From Odontocerum albicorne (lineage: Eukaryota > Arthropoda > Insecta > Trichoptera > Odontoceridae): 64,000 nucleotides of DNA. A program made the translations under genes and the position numbers. The notes beneath the pieces are model-generated. The model did not search any database. It was not told the DNA's origin and saw only the letters and a program-made list of their open reading frames with translations. The stretch covers positions 7,831,366 to 7,895,365 of the forward strand of contig OX463846.1 in assembly GCA_949825065.1 (NCBI GenBank). Direction: 5' to 3'. Below are positions 55,836 through 64,000 of the stretch, piece after piece; within the stretch, counting starts at the first letter, position 1; the number at the start of each line of letters is the position of its first letter.

Positions 55836-56519
55836 TGAATTTATTTAGTAGAAAATATCATTTTATTACGTAACAACTGTAAATAACAAAAATCATCATT
55901 AAATCACCAGGTACCATTTAAAAATTTCAAAAAGCGTAATACTTGTTTGTTTTAATAGAAAATATTAACAATATCTTCTCTCTGTTTACCTTTTAAAGTT
56001 AATAGCGAAAACGTAAGAAATAAGTAGATATTTAACTTTTTTTTAAATCGTATGTATCCGTTTAAACACCTGCGCGCCAAATGCCAATGATAAGGAACTC
56101 CTCTTTTTGTATTGTGCATTTAATGATAAATACTCAACTGTTATGTTTTACCCCTTTTGGACCTTTTAAAGTATGTAAAAAAATATGGTTTTATTGTGTT
56201 TTAAGTAATAAATATTATTCGGTAATCTAAATATACGAGGCAATTGATTTGAGCTTGTAAATAAAATTAAATAAAAAGTATGTTTTCAGATAACGGAATA
56301 GTAACAAGAGATTTAGAATGGTGGATAGCGACAGAAAATAAAGATAATGCGACATGAAAAGTTATGTACCTGAACCAATGAATGTCAAGATCTGTCAAAA
56401 TTTTGATTCTCATCAGCGTATATGGTAAGTTCCAGCATTGATGAACAAGAACGAAACGTGGACCTGGTGAACGAAAGAAGCTTAAAAAATTCATAAACTT
56501 AAAAAATGAGTTGTAAGTC
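55836..56519. other. No feature recognised
   Basis: AT-rich DNA. Confidence 0.35.
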
Positions 56520-56840
56520 AGTGTATGTCAGAATAATAAATGTAATATAGAAAATGAAATTTTCAGAAATTAATGTGAGCTTCTGACAGATATTTAACGA
56601 ACGATGAAAAAACAGCAAGTTCGGATGGTTTGGGCATGAGAAAAGTATGAGTGACGAAAAAATAATCACTGTAATCAACAATCCAAAAGTGAGTAGAAGT
56701 CGTGGAAGACAAAGACCAAGGATTGAACCAAATGAATAAAATTTTGAAAGAATGAATGGTATGAAGTAAGAAAAACAACCGGTACTCTATTAGAAAATTA
56801 ATGAATATGAAGAAAGCAAAATAAGAACTAATTATGAAGT
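56520..56840 (+). pseudogene. LINE C-terminal fragment
   Basis: KFGWFGHEKSMSDEKIITVI, then PKVSRSRGRQRPRI, equals the WFGHVERMSDER...GRGRPRI block. A stop follows, then a worn terminus with MNMKKA. Confidence 0.75.
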
Positions 56841-56869
56841 TTAACCAATTAAATTGCGTGATTAATTTA

Positions 56870-57190
56870 TTCGTATGGTATCCTTCGACTTTTCTGAATT
56901 GGCTTTATGGATGTGCTAAAGAACGTAACTGGGAGACAATATTTTTTTCAGCTCCGTTAATCGTGCTTTCGGGTTAAGAACCAGTGGAGTATGCACGTTA
57001 TTCTTAGTTTACCATTATGTGTATTGACATAACTACCGCAAGTGGCATAGTATGGTTATCAAATAAACTCATAAATTAGACCAGTACACTTTACGCGTTC
57101 ATTTTTTTTTTTTTGGGTATCATTGAGAATCGAACCCAAAACTACCGGGTGTAAGGCAAACGTCTTACCAACTGTGATACTGAGGTCGTC
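56870..57190 (-). mobile_element. SINE-C, copy 2
   Basis: On the minus strand the head has ACAGTTGGTAAGACGTTTGC and GGGTTCGATTCTCAATGA (B box), with body ACTCCACTGGTTCTTAACCC and the end ATACCATACGAATAAATTAA. Collinear with 48975. The body holds a T12 run. Confidence 0.8.
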
Positions 57191-57194
57191 GAAC

Positions 57195-57300
57195 AGCGTG
57201 ATCGTGTAGAATTATGATAGTAAAATCAGATCAAATCTCACTGAGAATCATGAACCTTGGGTGCTAGAATGATGAGTAAACGTCATAACCATTAGATAAC
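57195..57300 (-). mobile_element. tRNA-like remnant
   Basis: GAGAATCATGAACCTTGGGT resembles a mutated reversed B-box region. Too short to assign to a family. Confidence 0.3.
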
Positions 57301-58022
57301 TGAAACTTACAAAATATAAAATAAACGACAGTTAGTAAAAATAATGGAGCATCAATTTCACTTTCCACCCAACGCGTGTTTTTGTTGATAAAATTTGTAA
57401 TTCAAATTAATGTTACCTACTTTTCTCCCGACCAATAAAATAATTGTGTTACGCCACTGTTGTGCGTCCTTGGATAGTAACTTTCACTGGGTGCGCTTTG
57501 GGGTCATGAGATCGTAAACAATGCCCCCCTCTTCGACGCGTATTTTTTCACTAAGAGCCACTGTCATTAGTTACGGAACAGTTGTTTAAAGCAGGGGCGT
57601 AGAGTTGAGCGGTAACTTTAAAATTTAAGACTTTTTGGTACAGGCACCAGATTATGCAGTGGCGCTAATTAAACACAACCCATCCCTTACTTGAGGGGGG
57701 ATTTATTTTGCTAATATATGCAATTAAATAAAGGTTCTGACACAAATTATTTTTGAAACATTTGAAAGAAGAAAACGTATTTTAAGTAGAGTAATTTGTT
57801 GAATTTTGAGGGAATATGGTTGGGAACAATCAGATTTTATGAAATAAGCATGAACAATATTATATGGAGATATATTTTTTTTAAATGATTCAACCTACAT
57901 TTATATTTGTTTTAAGATTTTTCAATAAACATGCATGAGATTGTATGGAACAAAAATATATTTAAACGGAAATAAATATTTACATTTTACTGAGTGTAAG
58001 CTTTGGTGTAGGTATTTTTTTT
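57301..58022. other. No feature recognised
   Basis: 57440-57690 is less AT-rich. GGGGCGTAGAG and GTGGCGCTAATT phrases resemble MITE ends but do not pair. Confidence 0.3.
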
Positions 58023-58520
58023 GCAATACAGTGAAACCCCGTTTTTTTACGTTTTTACGGAATTCACGTTTTCCCGCTATTTGCGTCCAATTTGTACAAA
58101 CCCGTTTTATTTTTGTACATTTAGTACCCGATTTTGCGTTTTTATTTTCCGTAATTTACGTTTGAAATATTTAAAATGCAAATTAATTTATAAACATATT
58201 TAATTAAATGCGCGACGATTTAAAATATTTTAAATGAATATAAGGAAGCAAAAATATGTTGTTTCTATTTATAGACACGTGTGCACCTGCAGCTGCAGCG
58301 CTCATAGTCAAAAGTTACACGAGTAGTGTAATACGATGCAATTGGTGGGGAATTTAGCCAATCAGAAGCAGGCAGACTGTATATTTGGTCAATCTGTGCT
58401 TGTGTTTTAAACGTGTCGGTTGTATACATACCATACAATTTCAATTGTCAATTGTCGTAATATATTTAACCACAGTCTGTAGAGTTATAAAATAAGGCTG
58501 AATGCGGAATCTACATAATA
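58023..58520 (+). mobile_element. Candidate pogo/Tigger-like 5' end
   Basis: TACAGTGAAACCCCGTTTTT at 58026 resembles the CAGTG-starting termini of pogo-type elements next to TA. Downstream are a palindromic CTGCAGCTGCAG, a CCAATCAG motif (58364) and a promoter-like stretch. No transposase and no right end were found. Confidence 0.3.
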
Positions 58521-58524
58521 ATTA

Positions 58525-58741
58525 ATAGTTCGGAAATTCTAGGATGAGTCCTGTGACAGCTCACAAATTTGCCCCAATACAACCTTATGTAATGTATTTA
58601 CCTAAATAATTTGCTATTTATTAGAATTGAGGCTTATATTAAAGTTAATAAAATATTTAAAATTACTGAACATCGTTACAAGGTTGTATTGAGGCAAATT
58701 TGTGTGCTGTCACAGGACTCATCCTAGAATTTCCAAACTAT
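58525..58741. mobile_element. TIR MITE family P, short copy
   Basis: 62-bp arms (58525-58586, 58680-58741) are inverted, with few mismatches, containing GGATGAGTCCTGTGACAG. The centre of 93 bp is AT-rich. No coding capacity. Confidence 0.85.
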
Positions 58742-59079
58742 AGTAAAGTACTTTTCTTTCCGCATGAATTTCAAGAGTGACATTTGATGTGGTAAGGTGC
58801 GGAACGTCTACCTTGAGACGGTTCCGTATCGAATTAATTAATGTGTATATCATATTGTTAATTTATCATATTTTTTAAATTATTTCGGCTGTCGTACTAG
58901 CATAACTTATGTGTAAATTGAATTGTTTTATTGCATTAATGTGTATTTTTCTTTTTGGTTTTATTTTTATTGTTATAAATTGTTTTTAATTTTGTTTTTA
59001 ACATTGTTGTAAAGTACGTTGTAACTTTGATGAAAATTTATAAATAAATATAATCGAACTCATAATATTACATACATAC
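58742..59079. other. Unassigned; possible LINE 3' UTR
   Basis: GGAACGTCTACCTTGAGACG at 58801, followed by T-rich sequence ending in AAATTTATAAATAAATATAA at about 59052, resembles a LINE 3' UTR and tail on the plus strand. No coding support. Confidence 0.3.
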
Positions 59080-59480
59080 AAACCAGCGCGCTATTTCCCT
59101 GTTAGAGTAGGCAAAGAGTACAAAGCGCCATACTTTCCCATCTTCCACATCTATACACATTCTCATACAACGCCTACGATTTATCTGACTTTCTCCGTTT
59201 TTTTTCTTTAAAAATATTATTTACTTGATCCAACCATACTTTCTTTGATCTTCCTCTACTGCGTTTTCTACTCATATTTGTGATATACATAAGTTTCGTT
59301 GGACTTTCTTCGTTCATTCGCTCTATACGATTAAACCTTCCCAAAGTGCTATATGTAGCTTACTTAACATATCAGCCTTAAGTTCGCATTCATTCCTACT
59401 CCCCCAGGTATTTTTCTGAGTGCACGCATTTCTACAGCATTGATTCAGATCCTTTCAATATTTTTTCACGTCCGGATATC
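59080..59480 (-). pseudogene. LINE C-terminus, nearly readable
   Basis: On the minus strand: an ESML*KCVHSEKYLG-like trace, LGRFNRIERMNEESPTKLMY, MSRKRSRGRSKKVWLDQVNN, then a KYGALYSLPTLTGK-like terminus at 59100-59150. The WxRIERMNEE..RGR.KKVW..QVN block is clear. Two or three frameshifts. Confidence 0.8.
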
Positions 59481-59639
59481 ACCCTTTTATATCAAAGTTG
59501 GTACTAAAATACTGTTGTGGATTAGCATTAAAAATATCAAATTGAACAAATCCTGAAAGAAGAGTGGATAAAGTCTTCATAATAGAAGAATATGTTGACG
59601 ACTTGTATGGACCAAATTTTCTCATAGGAAAAAAAAGGA

Positions 59640-59835
59640 TATTTAGAATATCTATTCTCAAAGTTCGCGCCACTGTCTTTTCCGTCGTTGTTACGATTTA
59701 ACAATGTCCTCCACCTCACAAATTACTCGGATGCGATTTCTATTTCTGATTTCATCTATATGTTACTTTTCTGCTAGAGTCATGAAGATTCTCATCTCAG
59801 CAGGTTGCGCAACCTGATCTTCTTTTTGGCCAAAT
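59640..59835 (-). pseudogene. LINE fragment, second family
   Basis: The minus strand gives MRIFMTLAEK, HIDEIRNRNRIRVICEVEDI and QRRKRQW, matching the EMR(T)LR.IAGKT..DRIRN..IR block of LINEs. Confidence 0.6.
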
Positions 59836-59864
59836 CTGTTCTATATTGACCGATACTGCTCCGA

Positions 59865-60205
59865 TATACATTACAAATGACGAGGTTCTCAGCAGGATCG
59901 AATAAATCAGGCACCTGTCAAACACCATATCGAAAAGGCGTGCAGAATGGATGGGTCATATGCTGCGACATGACAATCTCCTGCACAATATACTGGAAGG
60001 AACGATTGAAGGATCGATTGGAAAAGGGCATCCTCGCCGAGAGTATCTGGAACAAATATGCCACGATATGGACTGCACCTCCTATAGCTATACAGAGCTC
60101 AAGAGGATCGCTGAAGACCGAGCGGAGTGGAGGAGGAGATGCAAAGCTTTGCTGCTAACCAATCTCCAAGATTGAAACTGAAGAAGAAGAAGACTGCTCT
60201 ATTTC
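59865..60205 (+). pseudogene. LINE C-terminus
   Basis: WMGHMLRHDNLLHNILEGTI (from about 59948), GKGHPRREYLEQICHD, KRIAEDRAEWRRRCKAL and a stop at 60173, then GAAGAAGAAGAAG. Upstream RHLSNTISKRRAE is in the same frame, with one stop before it. Good reading but 5'-truncated. Confidence 0.88.
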
Positions 60206-60356
60206 GTTCCTTTTGATTACTATAAGTATAACAAACTTGTATACATATTCAGGTTGCTATCTACTTTCATGTATTTAATATTCCATATTGGTTATTTTGA
60301 ACAGATAGAGATAGCAGCAGGTTTGTTAAGTTGATCACAGAGCAATTGTACATCTA

Positions 60357-60766
60357 TTGGGTGTTAACATAAGTTGTATCCGTTTTTTTTTTTTTCAATT
60401 TAAAAATGAGCATCAAAATTAAAACAAAATAGTAAAGGTTATACGTCATTCGAAAGAAAATTTTCTGCTCTACAAGATATTGTGTTTGCTTTTACGTTAC
60501 ATATATTATTTTATTTGATTACAAGCCTTCAAAATGGAATGTCAAGTAGACGAAAGTGAGCATTTTCGACACCTCCTTCTGTTCGCGTTCAAGCGAGGGA
60601 ATAAAGCTGACAAAGCTGCTTGTGATATTTGCGAAGTGTACGGTGAAGATGGTATGAATGAAAGGACAGCTTGTCGGTGGTTTTTGCGTTTCAATGACGG
60701 TAATTTTGACCTGAAAGACATGGAGCGTTCCGGACGACTAGTGGAATTCGATGAAGATCCCTGAAT
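60357..60766 (+). mobile_element. Mariner head, second copy
   Basis: Starts after TA (60355-60356) with TTGGGTGTTAACATAAGTTG, the family's terminal repeat. A 76-codon frame from 60534 matches the copy at 27142 (FRHLLLFAFKRGNKADKAAC, NERTACRWFLRFNDGNFDLK, ERSGRLVEFDED) and stops at once after DEDP. No catalytic domain and no 3' terminal repeat. Confidence 0.9.
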
Positions 60767-60899
60767 GAAATTGGTGATTCGGACATATTAAATAGCATGG
60801 AATAATATTTTCTTTGCCCCCAGTAAACAAGCTTCAGAACCACTGAAAAAAGCAGGGAACTCGTAATTTGTCATTGCACATATTTGCAACACAACCGTA

Positions 60900-61045
60900 C
60901 TTGAAGAAGCAACAATATTCGCATACGTACTGGGCACGTGGAAGTATTGCTATCAAACTGAGACTTATTTTTAGATATCATCGGGAATTCAACCCGAAAC
61001 ATCCAGTAAGAAGTTAAGCGTCTTACTAACTAGGTCATGGAGATA
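60900..61045 (-). mobile_element. SINE-C-like head
   Basis: On the minus strand, CCATGACCTAGTTAGTAAGA (A-box side), GTTTCGGGTTGAATTCCCGA (B box) and an ACGTGCCCAGTA phrase that matches the SINE-C body. Confidence 0.55.
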
Positions 61046-61071
61046 GATACAAATCAACGAGATCAATAAGC

Positions 61072-61696
61072 TTAACCCTTCCTTCTCTATGATGTGTAAC
61101 AAGTACACATTGCTTCTAAAAACTTTAATATCTCTATAAATATAATAAATACTGGGTTCAGATTTTAAGTTTTCCTCCGTTATACATTTACGCATTGAAT
61201 GAAAAAATAATATCAATAATAATTAACACTTATCGGCCACATCAGATATGTTTTGTGAAAATCGGGAATAAATTCACCAATACAATCAAACATGTGCCGG
61301 TGTGTGACGTAGGTATACTTATTCTAAAAAACAGCTATGGGTGAGGAAGCGACGCTATTCACGTCCACTCTCACTTTACTTCGGTATATGGGAAGCAAGA
61401 AATAGAATCTCAGTTCGCTCGCTTCTCTCGCTTCAGTAACTCGCGGGCATTCATTTGAGATGGCCTCTTCGTCCGTTTTGTGAACGTCGGCCGATGTTTT
61501 TTTGTGTTTTCAGCAATTAAATTTCAATTAAAATCACTTTTGACTTCAAATTGAATTAATTTAATCGATTGGCTACGAATATTGTTATTTTTTTCCGATT
61601 TTAAATCACTTATTTTTACATATGTATTGTTGATGTGTATTGAATACGCGGCACCAGAACGCGCGGATTTTTTTAGCACAGGAAGGGAAAGGTTAA
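61072..61696 (-). mobile_element. TTAA MITE family G, copy 2
   Basis: TTAA at 61072-61075 and 61693-61696. The ends CCCTTCCTTCTCTATGATGT and, reversed, CCTTTCCCTTCCTGTGC pair imperfectly. Collinear with 25523-26157 on the opposite strand throughout. Confidence 0.88.
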
Positions 61697-61771
61697 ATGT
61701 GACTTGTTTCATAAAAAAACATAAAATTTAATCAATATAATCTAATCAGCCTAAGATGTATAGGTATATGA

Positions 61772-61960
<189 letters not shown>

Positions 61961-62112
61961 TAGTTTTTTCATGAGTCAAACTATCCCATGATAGATTAAA
62001 AAAGTTTTTTTTATACATCTATATATATTACAGAAGGCTATAACTTTGACATTACGTTAGGATATCGTGAAAAACTAATATATTTTCCAAGAATTAACCA
62101 TCCTTAGGATAG

Positions 62113-62307
62113 GAAAAGGGGGCAGATAATGAGGATTACATCCATAAAGAATGTTTGGAGGACCAGCGTGAAGTTGGCATTATGTCTTCCAATTACTTCA
62201 CGGTCCGTCTTAAGCAAGCAGTTTATGTTCGCTCTCTAAGTGAGAAGGGGAGATTGAAGCGCCTTTCTGTCGGCCTTGATGTAAAAATGCTTGTTAATCA
62301 TCTATAA
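62113..62307 (+). CDS. Unrecognised 64-codon open frame
   Basis: An open plus-strand stretch between stops at 62110 and 62305 is richer in G+C than its flanks and reads DYIHKECLEDQREVGIMSSN, FTVRLKQAVYVRSLSEKGRL, DVKMLVNHL. The only internal Met is at 62182. Protein-like composition, but no known motif. It could be a gene or transposon fragment. Confidence 0.25.
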   Translation, partial: EKGADNEDYIHKECLEDQREVGIMSSNYFTVRLKQAVYVRSLSEKGRLKRLSVGLDVKMLVNHL

Positions 62308-63300
62308 AAACATTAAGAAAAATTGGCACATAATATCTTTTTGGGGGAAAAATGCAATTGACAGTTTTCTTATTACATTCAAAGTATTGAAAATACATTT
62401 TGATTCAAACATTTATTTGTAACAAATTAATTTTATCTCATCATCTGTTTATTGTTTTATGATTCCATTATGAAAAAAACTAGATGATTAAACTATGCAA
62501 TGCAAGATTTAAGAGTTTTTTTATAACGTTTCTGAACTGTTATAAAAATTTTATGTTCTAAAACGGTGGCTTGTATATAAAATATTCCCTTTCTACTTCT
62601 TTAAACACATTTTATTTCAATGTTCTATAAAATACTACATTAAACACAAGAATACCGCCCCGACACATCGCTTAACAACTAAATATCATAACCATAAACA
62701 TTTAATCTTTCCTCGCGACTATTTATTGAACACTGCATCAGGAAGAGGATTAAAATAAGTCATTTCAATTTTATATTTGAATTATTACAACGTGCGCATC
62801 ATTTTTTATGAATGAAAATAAAGTTTCATCTGATATTACCAATCAAAACCCTCTAAATTAAAATCGAAAATAATATGCTTATTGGTCGTTGTGTGATTTG
62901 ATACATTTTTTTTAATTTCGGAAGAACTTTAGAAAGTTCCAGATAAATCTGGGTAATTATTATTATAATTTTATGAAAAACCGTTAAGTAAATTCTTAGG
63001 GGATGGTTTAATTTTTATTTTATTTTAAGGAATTAAAAATACGTATTAATTCTATAATACCATTCACCATTTAATTCGCTAATAGCTTTTGTTTAAAGTT
63101 TATAAATTTTTAAAACAACATACTTTTTTATAACAAAAATTTAAAAACATACAAAAGCTATGTGTTATTTTAATTTTTAAAATATATTTTAGTTGCCAAG
63201 ATAATTCGACTTTTCATATGATTCTTCTCGATTTTTTACTTGAAACAAATAAACAACATTTTTTACATTGTAAATTTAATAAAGTGTTTTATTTTTACAA
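62308..63300. other. No feature recognised
   Basis: AT-rich DNA. Confidence 0.35.
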
Positions 63301-63309
63301 GCCAAGAGT

Positions 63310-63375
63310 CATTAACAAGCCAAGTCATTTTACAATGACTTGGCTTGTTAATGACAATGACTTGGCTTGTTAATG
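63310..63375. repeat. 20-bp perfect hairpin with an extra direct copy
   Basis: CATTAACAAGCCAAGTCATT (63310-63329) pairs perfectly with 63334-63353 across a 4-nt loop, and a further direct copy follows at 63356-63375. Confidence 0.95.
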
Positions 63376-63609
63376 AATCTCCATGAGTCATTCTCTTTCT
63401 TTTCGTTGACTTTGTTTCTCTCAAACTTTTCAAGATTTTAGTAAATATGTTGAAATTTCGTTGTGTTGTTGAAATGTGTTTTGTTTTTTTCGTAATGTTG
63501 AAATGTGTTTTGTTGTGTATTTGAGTGGGTATATACGTTTATATATTTTTATTAATTAATAAAATTGCTTTTTTCTTTATTTTTATATTTTATGTCCTTT
63601 TATTACCTG

Positions 63610-64000
63610 AGCCTTATTTATTTATTTAATACTTTTATTGCAATACAATCTGGCGGGCTTATTGCCAGGTGGCAATTTCTTCCATCCAACCAGACAAAAG
63701 TAAATGAAGCAAGTTGCGTGGTCGCATAAATCATTCAAATGACTATCCATCACCACAAAATCCATAAACATATACGCGAGACCATGCCCACGAACCCCAC
63801 AAAGACGGACAATCACCCGAACATTATTTTTCATATAAAGTGAGAAATCATCAATCAAAAGGAAAGGAAAGGATGGTGGAGAGGAAAGGAAAATAAAAAT
63901 CAGGAATGAAACACGTTATTTTACTGACTAGAAATTAAGAGTTTTTTCAGTCGCTTCTTAAAGCATGCCAAGGACGAAGCGAGTCTTATATTGGTTTGTA
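63610..64000 (-). mobile_element. LINE-B, 3' UTR and coding end, runs off the window
   Basis: From the right: minus-strand TNIRLASSLACFKKRLKKLL and a stop (coding C-terminus), a ~300-bp 3' UTR matching 43906, the stem-loop TTGCC-ACCT-GGCAA (63662-63675 reversed), GCCCGCCAGATTGTATTGCA and an ATTTA-repeat tail. The element continues past the window, so its reverse transcriptase may lie beyond. Confidence 0.85.

Noticed and set aside
57590..57720. MITE suggested by GGGGCGTAGAG and GTGGCGCTAATT
   Set aside because: The two phrases are in the same direction and do not pair as terminal repeats.

Overview
This is animal nuclear DNA, most likely from an insect. It is strongly AT-rich and full of decayed non-LTR retrotransposon (LINE) ends, tRNA-derived SINEs, mariner-type DNA transposons, TTAA-type and fold-back MITEs, and tandem arrays, with two long AT/TA microsatellites and one 200-N assembly gap (40274-40473). 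I find no intact host gene, operon, rRNA, functional tRNA or CRISPR array. Nearly every long open frame is a transposon remnant or comes from a tandem repeat whose unit lacks stops. The species cannot be named from the sequence.

Layout. 0-8 kb: a decayed mariner, degraded SINEs, a LINE reverse transcriptase with its palm motifs intact but truncated and frameshifted (3101-4416), a possible hAT-like element with nested insertions, an internally deleted mariner with matching ends (6826-7496), and a fold-back MITE beside it. 8-13 kb: a 184-bp satellite, a LINE RT scrap, and a 198-bp higher-order repeat split by a LINE 3' end. 13-27 kb: SINEs, a fold-back element inside a LINE, 32-bp and 112-bp arrays, LINE copies, and a TTAA MITE inside a LINE. 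27-36.6 kb: a mariner head, two copies of one RTE-like LINE end (one with a 15-bp target duplication), 41-bp and 131-bp arrays, an old 2-kb satellite, and a 36-bp array grown from a SINE tail. 37-48 kb: a second large TTAA MITE, the gap, and 65-, 67- and 46-bp arrays. 48-64 kb: two SINE families, a candidate solo LTR, more LINE C-termini, three further MITE copies and a second mariner head.

How the parts relate. The abundant SINE (here SINE-A) has a tRNA-like head with recognisable A and B boxes. Its 3' end, including a small stem-loop, matches the 3' end of a LINE in the same window (LINE-B), the expected arrangement when a SINE borrows a LINE's machinery. At least two tandem arrays appear to be born from transposon pieces: the 36-bp array from the SINE-A tail, and the 112-bp array from a LINE coding segment. 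Those links, the MITE-in-LINE pair and the fold-back elements are the most interesting content. I found no sign of an unknown enzymatic or defence system. Family letters (A-H, B-tail, G and so on) are labels local to this window. Translations were done by eye, so boundaries of decayed elements are approximate.
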